64,000 bases of DNA from Schizochytrium sp. CCTCC M209059. Lineage: Eukaryota; Sar; Bigyra; Thraustochytrida; Thraustochytriidae. Below, piece after piece: positions 20,843 to 29,039 of this stretch. The notes beneath the pieces are model-generated. The model worked only from the letters and a program-made list of their open reading frames with translations, did no database searches and was not told where the DNA came from. The first letter of the stretch is position 1, and each line of letters opens with the position of its first letter. The DNA lies in assembly GCA_000818945.1 (NCBI GenBank), contig KN805452.1, positions 69,501 through 133,500 of the forward strand, read 5' to 3'. The position numbers were made by a program, and so were the translations under genes.

Positions 20843-20867
20843 GCAAGCAAGCAAGCAAGCAAGCAAG
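20843..20867. repeat. (GCAA)n tetranucleotide repeat
   Basis: About six copies lie 260 bp upstream of the start codon of the quinone reductase gene at 21126. Confidence 0.9.
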
Positions 20868-21125
20868 AAAGAAGGGAAGGGAAAGAAGGCAAAGATGAAG
20901 ACGGACGGTTCACAGGTGTGGGCGCGCACACCCCGGTCTCTTCTTCCAAGGCCTCGCGGCGCGGCGGAAACTCGAGGCCCGGAATCCGAGCGCTAGGCAC
21001 CGCGGACCGACGTTGGTGTGACAGCAGAGGCGAGCGGGGGGCGCTGCGACGCGCGGGCCGGAGCAGAGCAGGAGGGCAGGCAGCGCGGAGCGGGGCGAGG
21101 CAAAACTGCAACCAGCAAACACGAA

Positions 21126-21899
21126 ATGGGAAAGAAATCCAGCAAGCTTGCAAAGCAGAGCAAGGCCGAGCAGGCGCGTCTCGCGGAGCAAGCCCGTAAG
21201 GCAGAAGAGGAGGAGGCCAAGCAGGAGCAGCAGCGAGAGCTTAAGAAGGAGGAGCAGAAGGCTGCGGAGTCGAAGGAGACCAAGGAAGACGCACCCAAGA
21301 AGATGACGGCCAAGATCGGTATCGTGTACTACTCCATGTACGGTCATGTGCTCTCGCTCGCGGAGACCATGCGCGACGTTTTCGAGCAGCAGGGCTGCGA
21401 GGTCCTCCTCATGCAGGTCCCGGAGACCCTCCCGGAGGAGGTTCTCAAGAAGATGGGCGCCCCGCCCAAGGCCGATTACCCGATCGCGACTCCCCAGGAC
21501 CTGGCGAGCTGCGATGGCCTTATGTTCGGCATCCCCACCCGCTTTGGCATGGCCGCCGCGCAGATGAAGACCTTTATGGACTCGACCGGCCAGCTCTGGG
21601 GCGAGCAGGCGCTCTCCGGCATCCCCGCTGGCATCTTCTTCGCCACGGGCACCCAGGGTGGTGGCCAGGAGACCACCGCGCTCACCTTTCTTACACAGCT
21701 TACTCACCACGGCATGATCTTCGTGCCCCTTGGTTACTCGAGTGAGTTGCAAAAGGACATGAAGGAGATTCACGGCGGTTCGCCTTATGGTGCCGGTACA
21801 TTCGGTATCGAGAACACGCCTACGGAGCTCGAGAAGGAGATTGCATCTGCCCAGGCCGAGCGCATGGCCTCCATTGTCAAGCGTCTCGCTGGTGTGTAA
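21126..21899 (+). CDS. WrbA-like flavodoxin NAD(P)H:quinone oxidoreductase with N-terminal extension
   Basis: This 257-residue protein starts MGKKSSKLAKQSK at the first in-frame ATG. Residues 1-60 are a Lys/Glu/Gln-rich, probably helical extension. The WrbA/Pst2-type flavodoxin domain follows from about residue 62: IGIVYYSMYGHVLSLAE (FMN phosphate loop), GAPPKADYPIATPQDL, FGIPTRFGMAAAQMKTFMD, IFFATGTQGGGQETT and GGSPYGAGT. Family members reduce quinones by two electrons with FMN and NAD(P)H, limiting oxidative stress. The N-terminus fits a myristoylation consensus (Gly2, Ser at position 6) followed by Lys, so membrane attachment is plausible, but that is inference. Two paralogues in the window (24100 and 49370) lack the extension. 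Confidence 0.93.
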   Translation: MGKKSSKLAKQSKAEQARLAEQARKAEEEEAKQEQQRELKKEEQKAAESKETKEDAPKKMTAKIGIVYYSMYGHVLSLAETMRDVFEQQGCEVLLMQVPETLPEEVLKKMGAPPKADYPIATPQDLASCDGLMFGIPTRFGMAAAQMKTFMDSTGQLWGEQALSGIPAGIFFATGTQGGGQETTALTFLTQLTHHGMIFVPLGYSSELQKDMKEIHGGSPYGAGTFGIENTPTELEKEIASAQAERMASIVKRLAGV

Positions 21900-24099
21900 T
21901 TCATAATGATACGGATACTCTTTTTCATTTTGCTCTAGGGAGCATTTCTCCTTGCAACGAGGGCAAATAATTATTTGATGGCAACAGCAAGCGCAAACCA
22001 CAACATGGATAGCGTATACAATGAACAAGGAAATCAACAAATTAATACAAGTTTGCTCGCCTTGTTATCGCCAACTTTGGCTGCGCTCCTGCGGTCCGAG
22101 TGCCCTCTCGCTCAACCCCTCGTCTGCTTCCTCATTCTCATCCTCGTTGTCGCCACCGGCAAGCCTGAGCGAGCCGCTCGAAACAATGGACCCAGCTGTC
22201 ACGCCATCAACCAAAACGACGACGGCAACGAGAACTACGCCGAGCCCGGCAGCCAAGGACAAGGTCGAGCGCGACAGCAGCACTCGCAGACGCAGCGGTC
22301 GTCCCGCCAAGCTCGAGACTGAAATAGAAGAATGGCGCCAGCCCAGTCACGCCAGAGGACTTCGAATCCATTGCGTCTGCACGCGGCAGCTCTTCTGTCT
22401 CGCAGATTGCCTCGACTGCATCAAGCTTCTCCTCGACAAACGAATCAGAGAGTCTGCAGTGTGACATTAGATTCGTGAACACTGGAGTAAGCTCTGTTCC
22501 GTTCAGGAAAAGTATGGCCGACTGCTAGATGTGCGCTTGGCAACACCAAAGGCTTCAGCCATCCTCAAAAGCACGCTCGCGCTTCACACTCAATCTCTTG
22601 ACAAAAGTCGATCGAACGGGGGAAGCGACGCAAGTCAAAGTCAGCGCCGATCATATGAGCATATTTTGACAAGAAAGAAGCCTCAAAAGTTTGATTCCCA
22701 AAGCTGTTGCGGAAGCAAAATCGTCGCATCGATCGGATCCTGAGCATGGTGTTTCTGAGTTCGAAACGAGATAGTTCATCGTGATGAGTCCGTCGATTCA
22801 TTGCAGAGCTTCCCTTCCTCCCTAACACGACCACGACACCGATGTTACACATCGCCAGAAAACGAGTGAGTTCTTCGCACATTAGTCCGTCGGGCTCCGC
22901 ACGGAGGATCCCCGAAGAAGACAGGGGTGGTCGACCGGCGATTGATCCACGACTGACCTATCTTCCATCTCGAGACGGTTCGATCGACCGGCAGCGGCCC
23001 GAAAAAACCGTGCTGTTCCTGGATGAGCTCTTCGGTCACTTGGCATGCCAGCCATGCCAGCCATGCCAACGGTCGTTTCTTCCCTGCTCTTCATCATCAG
23101 CATCATCATCATCTTCTTCTTCTTCTTGGGCCACATCTCTCCCTCGCGACGCCAACAACCTTACATGCTTCCTCCGCCGTCCGCTTCCCGCCACCTCGTC
23201 CGCTTCCCGCAAGCTCAAACCCAGGTCGAGCCCTTTCGTCCTCATCCTCGTCCTCATCCTCGTCCTCGTCTCCTTCTACACGAACCCGCCGGCCACGTAC
23301 GTAAAAGGCCGGCCACCTCCACCATCGCGGCGTCGTCACCGGTGAATCGGAGAAACCCCCTCTTTCTTCTGCTCCCAGTGGTTTCAGAGACGGAAACTGC
23401 GCTTCCCTTTCCGAGCTCGCTCCCGCAGCCTAGCCCCTCCTCGACCGCCGACGCACAGTGATGCTCCTCTCGCTCTTGGGGCGTCAGTTTCCGACGGCCC
23501 CCTCGGCGGTTCCCAGAGGCACGGCCCGCCGCCAGCTCCTGCGACCTGTGATGGGCTGTCGCCGACGACCCTGGAGTTGAGATGAAGACTTGCGAGGGCG
23601 GCGACGAGGAGAGCGTCACTGCCCCGGCCGGAAGCACGCGTCTGCGTGCTGGCGGTCGGCGCGTCGAGGAGTAATAATTAGGAGCTCTGCGAGTAGCAGC
23701 CGGGAAGGTGGAACCCACGGTATTTCCCGCCAGGTCGCGACGCCTGCGAATCGTGCACGCGAACGTGAATGCGAATGCGAATGCGAATGCGAATGGACAT
23801 TGTGGCTATCGATAAGTCTTGTTCTTGCGCCGGGAAGCCTGCCTGCCGATCGCGCAGGAACGCTCGCCAGTGGAGCTGCCTGGAGTGGTTCATTCGATTG
23901 TTCACTGCCGATTGTTCACTGATTCCGCCTCGTTCCAGCGCTTCCAGGGGCCCGTCAAGCGATCGATGCTGCAGCTGCTTCTCGGCCAGCGGAGGCGGCG
24001 GCAAAACCGTAACTTGGGCCTGAGAAGAAGAAGAAGAAGAAGAAGAAGAAGAAGAGCAGCAAGAGCGGAGCAGCGGAAGAAAGAGAAAGACCAGGCAAG
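21900..24099. other. 2.2-kb stretch without a confidently callable gene
   Basis: Some protein-like sequence is present but could not be assembled. On the reverse strand, about 22524-22207, an open frame preceded by a possible TAG acceptor contains FVEEKLDAVEAICETEE. On the forward strand an overlapping 92-codon frame starting at ATG 22186 contains an AT-hook-like RRRSGRPAKL. Only one of these can be real, and either might be an exon of a spliced gene. From 22900 to 24060 there are simple repeats (CAT/CTT runs near 23090-23130, (GAATGC)n near 23768-23795, (GAA)n at 24024-24056), and this part is probably the 5' flank of the next gene. Confidence 0.4.
24024..24056. repeat. (GAA)n trinucleotide repeat
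   Basis: About ten GAA copies end 44 bp before the start codon of the quinone reductase gene at 24100, so they probably lie in its 5' untranslated region. Confidence 0.9.
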
Positions 24100-24717
24100 A
24101 TGTCGGCCCCCAAGATCGCGATCGTGTACTACAGCATGTACGGGCACATCCTGAAGCTGGCGGACACGATGAGCGCCACGCTCACCAAGGCCGGATGCAA
24201 CGTCAAGACGCTCCAGGTGCAGGAGACGCTTCCGCAGAATGTGCTCGATATGATGTACGCGCCGCCCAAGGCGGATCACCCCATCGCGACGCCCGAAGAC
24301 CTCGCCGAGGCTGACGGTGTTCTCTTTGGCATCCCCACGCGCTTCGGCATGGCCCCCGCCCAGATGAAGGCCTTCATGGACATGACCGGCCAGCTCTGGG
24401 GACAGCAGAAGCTTCTCGGCAAACCTGCCGGCATCTTCTTTTCGACCGCGTCGCTGGGCGGCGGCCAGGAGACCACCGCTCTCACCTTTGTCACGCAGCT
24501 CACGCACCACGGCATGGTCTATGTGCCCCTTGGCTTCCCGCACCCTGGCCAGTCTAACCTTGACGAGGTCCACGGCGGTTCGGCCTACGGTGCTGGCACC
24601 CTTGCCGGTGGTGATGGCTCGCGCTTGCCTACGGAGCTTGAGCTCAGCATTGCGGAGATGCAGGCCACCAACTTTGCCAAGATCGTCAAGAAGCTCGCCG
24701 TCAAGGACGAAGAGTAA
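24100..24717 (+). CDS. WrbA-like flavodoxin NAD(P)H:quinone oxidoreductase
   Basis: This 205-residue protein has normal family length. Motifs in order: IAIVYYSMYGHILKLAD (FMN phosphate loop, residues 6-22), YAPPKADHPIATPEDL, FGIPTRFGMAPAQMKAFMD, IFFSTASLGGGQETT, LTHHGMVYVPLG and GGSAYGAGTLAG. It should bind FMN and catalyse two-electron reduction of quinones in the cytosol; there is no targeting signal. The start MSAPKIAIVYY sits in a good context (AAGATGTC). Compared with the 21126 paralogue it lacks the N-terminal extension, and the loop after GMVYVPLG is PHPGQSN. Confidence 0.95.
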   Translation: MSAPKIAIVYYSMYGHILKLADTMSATLTKAGCNVKTLQVQETLPQNVLDMMYAPPKADHPIATPEDLAEADGVLFGIPTRFGMAPAQMKAFMDMTGQLWGQQKLLGKPAGIFFSTASLGGGQETTALTFVTQLTHHGMVYVPLGFPHPGQSNLDEVHGGSAYGAGTLAGGDGSRLPTELELSIAEMQATNFAKIVKKLAVKDEE

Positions 24718-24909
24718 ATTCGATTCATTGTTTCCTTGATTATAGTACTAGCAAGACCGCTGTCACCAGACAGGCAGATTTTTAGTAACAAACTCAAAGC
24801 TGTAACCCTTCCTTAAGATGGATGTGAAATTGATTGATTTCTTCCTTGGTTACGCAAACTGTCCATCCATCCATCTATCTATTCATCTATCTGGGTCTGT
24901 GCCGTGGTC

Positions 24910-25572
24910 TCACTGACCGGCAATCTCACGAGACAGACCGAGCGTAAAGGCGAGAAACATACCATTCTCGAAAACCATAACGCCGAGGCCGAGCATGTAC
25001 ACGACTGCACGCTGCAACGGCTCAAGCTCTCCAAGTTTAGTTGCGCGCACCTGGGCGGAGGTTTTCTCGCCTTCGCTTGGAATGCCAAGTCTTGCTTCAA
25101 GCTTCCGGAGCGAAGCAAGACAAACGCAAAACAAAGCAAAGGACCCTGTGAACTTTTGCTTGTACCAGGCAGCGTGGCCTAAAAGTCGCATGAGAAACCA
25201 GTGCTCCGCCATGTAGAGCGCGGCAAAGATGCCGTGGAGTTTATTTCTGCGCTCGTCCGCGCTCAAATGAAAAATGACAACGGCAAAGAGCCCGTGCACG
25301 TAGGTACCTAGTGTCCGCAATTTTACATCTGTTCGGGCCTTGCGAACGAGGAGCGCGACCTTGAGCCAGCCCATCGTCCACAACACGTGATGCGCCCACT
25401 TCGGCCATCCTTTACGAATCGTGAACGAGATGGTCGCAGGAAACACCGCAGGCTTATCCCCGCCCAAGCCTGCGTAGTACATGGCGCAGGGCACCCACTG
25501 CGCCATCAAAAAGTACCTCTGCGAAAGCGCTAGCTGTCGCGCGTCCATGGCTGTCCACAGCCGGTGCACCAT
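24910..25572 (-). CDS. Multi-pass membrane protein, family not recognised
   Basis: The chosen ATG gives MVHRLWTAMDARQLALSQRY, 220 residues. The frame is open about 50 codons upstream, but those are Arg-rich and have no ATG. Hydrophobic segments occur near residues 20-35 (FLMAQWVPCAMYYAGLG), 60-75 (HHVLWTMGWLKVALLV), 90-105 (LGTYVHGLFAVVIFHLS), 115-135 and 145-160, and at the C-terminus (VVYMLGLGVMVFENGMFLAF). The charged loops SADERRNKLHG and RKLEARLGIPSEGEK separate them. His residues within or next to membrane segments (WAHHVLW, YVHGLF, AEHWF) are notable but do not identify a family for me. It converges with the 24100 gene (192 bp between stops) and diverges from the TKL kinase gene. Confidence 0.7.
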   Translation of the reverse strand: MVHRLWTAMDARQLALSQRYFLMAQWVPCAMYYAGLGGDKPAVFPATISFTIRKGWPKWAHHVLWTMGWLKVALLVRKARTDVKLRTLGTYVHGLFAVVIFHLSADERRNKLHGIFAALYMAEHWFLMRLLGHAAWYKQKFTGSFALFCVCLASLRKLEARLGIPSEGEKTSAQVRATKLGELEPLQRAVVYMLGLGVMVFENGMFLAFTLGLSREIAGQ

Positions 25573-26218
25573 ATTGCGAGCCCTTGTCGCGGGCCGCAAA
25601 TCGCGCGTGCGAGCTGCGCTCTGGCGACGAGCCCTTGCGCCGCGCGCGCGAACGCTCGAGCGAGCCCAGAACTTCTTCTCTCTTTTCGGGTGGTGGTCTT
25701 CGCTTTTCTCACTGCAGTCTCGCACTCACTGACTCACAGGCAAAGAACAACTTGAAGAAGAGAGAGAGGGCCTCGTTTGTGGTCTATAAGAGATCCGTTG
25801 ACGATCCGTTAGACCCATTTACTGCGAGTAAGTCCGAGTCGCATGTCGCTTTTACCGACGGCCACCTTAATGTCATGCATGCGTCTGACTGGCCTTGTTT
25901 GCTATACGTGAACCACGATTCTGAGTCCTGACTGTACTTGTATGCGATAGTCTTTGTCTGTTTTGTCTGTGTTTTTGGTCTGGTTGGCTGCCTAGAGTGG
26001 ATCACCTAGCTCAAGACAAAACCCAGCCTTATCTATCTCTCTTGACGTTGAGATATAGCTTATTGCTTCTGATTCCGGGGGGGTTCACGACATTGAGAAC
26101 TCGCTGTCGAGCAGCTGCAGTCAATTCAACCTCATTATTTATTGAAGTCCTCTGCGCGCTTGCTCGCTGGCTCGTTGGCTGGCTGGCTGGTTGGCTGATT
26201 TGCTTCTTTGCTTGCTTG

Positions 26219-26266
<48 letters not shown>

Positions 26267-26392
26267 CACACACGTCGGCATTCGTTCTTCGGTGCGGTCG
26301 TCAACCGAGGCTTGGGTGGGCGATTGCACCCCCACGCACCGCGCGTGCGCTGGTGCGAGGGCATCAAGCGCTGCACCCTCGACTGAAGAGAA
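25573..26392. promoter_or_regulatory. Divergent intergenic region, membrane protein / TKL kinase
   Basis: This 820-bp gap separates two start codons. A (GGCA)n tract at 26217-26268 ends about 125 bp before the kinase ATG and is preceded by imperfect GGCTGGCT repeats from 26170. No coding sequence was recognised. Confidence 0.5.
26217..26268. repeat. (GGCA)n tetranucleotide repeat
   Basis: About thirteen copies lie in the 5' flank of the TKL kinase gene. Confidence 0.95.
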
Positions 26393-28357
26393 ATGTCCTC
26401 CGCTGGCGAAGAGCGCTCCTTGGCAGAAACCTCGTGGCTCACCGTGCCGGATTTAGCGGATGAAAGATCAGCCTTGTCGTGGAGCGCTCGAATGCTCGTC
26501 ACATCCATTGAGGACACCTGTCCGCCTAATGAGAGCAACGTAGCCATCGTGCTTATCATATACGTTTGCTTTGGCATCGTATGGATTTTCTATCTCATTG
26601 GCAAATGCATCGTGTCGAAGAAGGCACGTCAAGCGCCTGCGGCTGCGAAAAAGTATGAAAAGGAAACTGCAAGCCAAATGCTCACCAGCAACAAACTCTC
26701 CGCAAGCGCCAAGGTGAAACGAGGCGACAGTGAAGTTCAGGATCAAGCCACAAACATGGCCATCAAACGAATTCTCTTTCAGAAAATGAACAAAGGTTAT
26801 GTCGATGACGACGACGAGGAGGAAGACGAGGACAAACTTGCAAAAGCAAAGAAGCTAAGGAAGTCCAAAAATACTCGGAAGCAGAGGAAACCGAGGCTCA
26901 CCAAAAATTCCAAGGGAAGTACGTACTCCTCTTCGCACAATGGAGATGACGATCACGACGACGACGAGGGGTATATCGAGGAAGGAAACGTGAACAGCAA
27001 GAAACGAGTCATTCCAGGACGCGAACCATGGGAAACGGACGTGAAGAAAATCAAGTTTGACAAGCGAATAGGAGCTGGAAACTTTGGCGAAGTCTGGACA
27101 GGCACGTGGATGCATTCCAAGGTTGCTATTAAGACCGTGATTCGGGGCATGGCAGACAACAAAGTATTTGTTGGCAAGTTTGTAGAGGAAATCCGACTCA
27201 TGAGTGAGCTGCAGCACCCCAACATTGTCATGTTTCTTGGTGCGTGCATCCAGCCCCCTCACATTTGTCTCATTCTCGAATACTGCGTGCACGGGAATCT
27301 TGTCGAGTTTCTCCAGTCGGCGCGCGAGAAAGACATTAACATCACGATGCACTTCATTTTAAAGATTGCTCTCGACATTGCTCGAGGCATCAAATATCTT
27401 CACGACAAGATGAAAATTATTCAGCGCGATATCAAGGGTCGCAACGTCCTTATTGATGAGAATCTCAATGGGAAAATATCAGATTTCGGGCTCTCCCGCA
27501 TCAAGAACGAAGACGACGCAGGCCTCACGGCCTGTGGTACCCCTGCCTGGACCGCTCCCGAGGTGGTGCGAATGGAAGAGTATACTGAGAAAGTCGACGT
27601 CTATTCTTTTGCGGTCGTTCTCTGGGAGCTCATCACCCAGAGCGAGCCATACGAAGGCGAAGGCGGCATTCAGGTTGCCTATGCAGCGGCGGAGCAGGGT
27701 CTCAGACCGCCGATTCCCAGATTCACCCCACCTCGATACAGCCGGCTCATGCAAGAGTGTTGGGCTGACTCGCCGCACGACCGTCCTCCCTTCTCGGACA
27801 TCCTTGAGCGTCTTTTCCAGATGATGAAGGACGAAAGCAACCCATTCAAGGCTGCAGAGTTTTATTTTGGGACTAAACCGCAAAACTACGATCCGACCGA
27901 AATCGAACGCTTGCTCGACGACAACGAATTGTTTGCCGGTCTCTTTCACGAGGATTACTCGGCGATTGTTGAAGAGCGCAAGGAGCTTCGCCGTCAGGAA
28001 CTCGAGCGATCGAACTCGCTCAGAAACAAGAGCACTGATTCTGCAGTGGTCCTTCCGGCGTCGAATAAGGCGACAATTATGGGCTCTCTCATGCCACTCC
28101 ATCTTAAAAAGCCAAGCACTGTCGAGCTCGAAATCGAGCATATTGACAATAGCGAAGAGTCTATCACCCCAGCGAAGAGCGACATCAAATTGATTGATGC
28201 AGACATCGTCGAAGCACCAAGTCTCGATGTGACGGAAGAGAAGGACACAATTGACACCACAGCAACGGCCGAGGAGGGGAAAGTTGAACAATCGGGCGGT
28301 TATATTGAGGAAAGAACCCCGAAACAAGGATTTGACAATCGAAAGGACAGCGTGTGA
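26393..28357 (+). CDS. Membrane-anchored TKL-type protein kinase (QRD variant)
   Basis: This 654-residue protein has a short N-terminal region, one membrane segment at about 50-72 (AIVLIIYVCFGIVWIFYLIG), then a highly charged linker with acidic and basic runs. The kinase domain is about 217-485: RIGAGNFGEVWTGTW (P-loop), VAIKTV, DFGLSRI, CGTPAWTAPEVV, YSFAVVLWELITQSEPYEG and ECWADSPHDRPPF. The GT-x-x-W-x-APE and RPPF motifs mark the tyrosine-kinase-like (Raf/MLK/DRK-like) group. The catalytic loop reads IIQRDIKGRN: His of HRD is Gln (residue 344), but the catalytic Asp346, Lys and Asn are kept, so activity is possible. The C-terminal 170 residues are polar and disordered. With no clear extracellular domain, it looks like a receptor-like kinase with a minimal ectodomain or a membrane-tethered MAP3K. 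Orientation is inferred. Confidence 0.92.
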   Translation: MSSAGEERSLAETSWLTVPDLADERSALSWSARMLVTSIEDTCPPNESNVAIVLIIYVCFGIVWIFYLIGKCIVSKKARQAPAAAKKYEKETASQMLTSNKLSASAKVKRGDSEVQDQATNMAIKRILFQKMNKGYVDDDDEEEDEDKLAKAKKLRKSKNTRKQRKPRLTKNSKGSTYSSSHNGDDDHDDDEGYIEEGNVNSKKRVIPGREPWETDVKKIKFDKRIGAGNFGEVWTGTWMHSKVAIKTVIRGMADNKVFVGKFVEEIRLMSELQHPNIVMFLGACIQPPHICLILEYCVHGNLVEFLQSAREKDINITMHFILKIALDIARGIKYLHDKMKIIQRDIKGRNVLIDENLNGKISDFGLSRIKNEDDAGLTACGTPAWTAPEVVRMEEYTEKVDVYSFAVVLWELITQSEPYEGEGGIQVAYAAAEQGLRPPIPRFTPPRYSRLMQECWADSPHDRPPFSDILERLFQMMKDESNPFKAAEFYFGTKPQNYDPTEIERLLDDNELFAGLFHEDYSAIVEERKELRRQELERSNSLRNKSTDSAVVLPASNKATIMGSLMPLHLKKPSTVELEIEHIDNSEESITPAKSDIKLIDADIVEAPSLDVTEEKDTIDTTATAEEGKVEQSGGYIEERTPKQGFDNRKDSV

Positions 28358-29039
28358 GCACTGTTTGGTTCTCCTTAGGCATGTTAGTGACAGGAACTGC
28401 GTGTTCTTCTTTGATGTATTTTGTTCAAAAGTTATCTTTGATTTGCTCTGACGAGTGTAAGCGATTCTTCTCAAGCGACGAAAAAGGTTTCCATCAGCGG
28501 ATGAAAGCGTATAAAAAAAGGAGGTGAACCGCTTCGACCTCGGCTGGCCGGCGGTTGCCTTACGATGAAGTCCTTTTCTGGCAGCCTCTCACTCACCCCC
28601 TCCATTCACCATGCCATTCGCTTAACCCCGATTCCCACAAGCAGTTCGCCGCGTCGGTATCTTGCTTGTCCAGTGGGGGCGGCGTGCGTCGTCGCCATCA
28701 AATTGGCAGAACCTTGTCTTGCGCGCCGGCGCACTTCGTCACCATCGTGCCATCGTGGCATGTCATGTCATGATGGCTGCCAGCCGAGACGCGTCGAGAC
28801 GACGGGAAAATTGGCCCAATTGGCCCAAGCAAGCTGAGCTGCGCCATCATGATTCTGAGCCTTGGCAAGCAGAACTTGAAGACTCGGCCGGGCCCCATCG
28901 GCTCGAGGCAACCGCCATGCCGGGCCCGGGCAGGCCGCCCTGGGCAGCGGCGGCGCGGGGCGCGCGCAGGCACAGCGGCGCCCGCTGCGCCGAGACGGGG
29001 CCGCGCGAGCCCGGGGACCGAGCGTGGGCAAGGCCGCGG
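28358..29039. other. 5' flank of the GH38 gene
   Basis: The mannosidase reading frame is open upstream of the chosen start, with ATGs at 28770 and 28917, but the encoded residues are Arg/Pro/Trp-rich and not protein-like. I read this stretch mostly as 5' flank or leader. No other gene seen. Confidence 0.5.

Larger units (their letters stand above)
20288..21125. other. Intergenic, G+C-rich 5' region of a quinone reductase gene
   Basis: It contains a (TC)n tract at 20325-20352 just after the copine stop and a (GCAA)n tract at 20843-20867. Overlapping Arg-rich frames on both strands look like G+C-driven shadows. No gene called. Confidence 0.6.

Noticed and set aside
20910..22040. Reverse-strand 376-codon open frame opposite the quinone reductase gene
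   Set aside because: It is the antisense shadow of a clear WrbA-like gene; its Leu/Gly/His-rich composition reflects that.
22365..22375. CTTCGAATCC, resembling a tRNA T-loop
   Set aside because: No matching acceptor, D or anticodon arms at proper distances.
22186..22464. Short forward frame with an AT-hook-like RRRSGRPAKL
   Set aside because: One short motif in a 92-codon frame, overlapped by an equally plausible reverse-strand frame; left as a note in the region entry.
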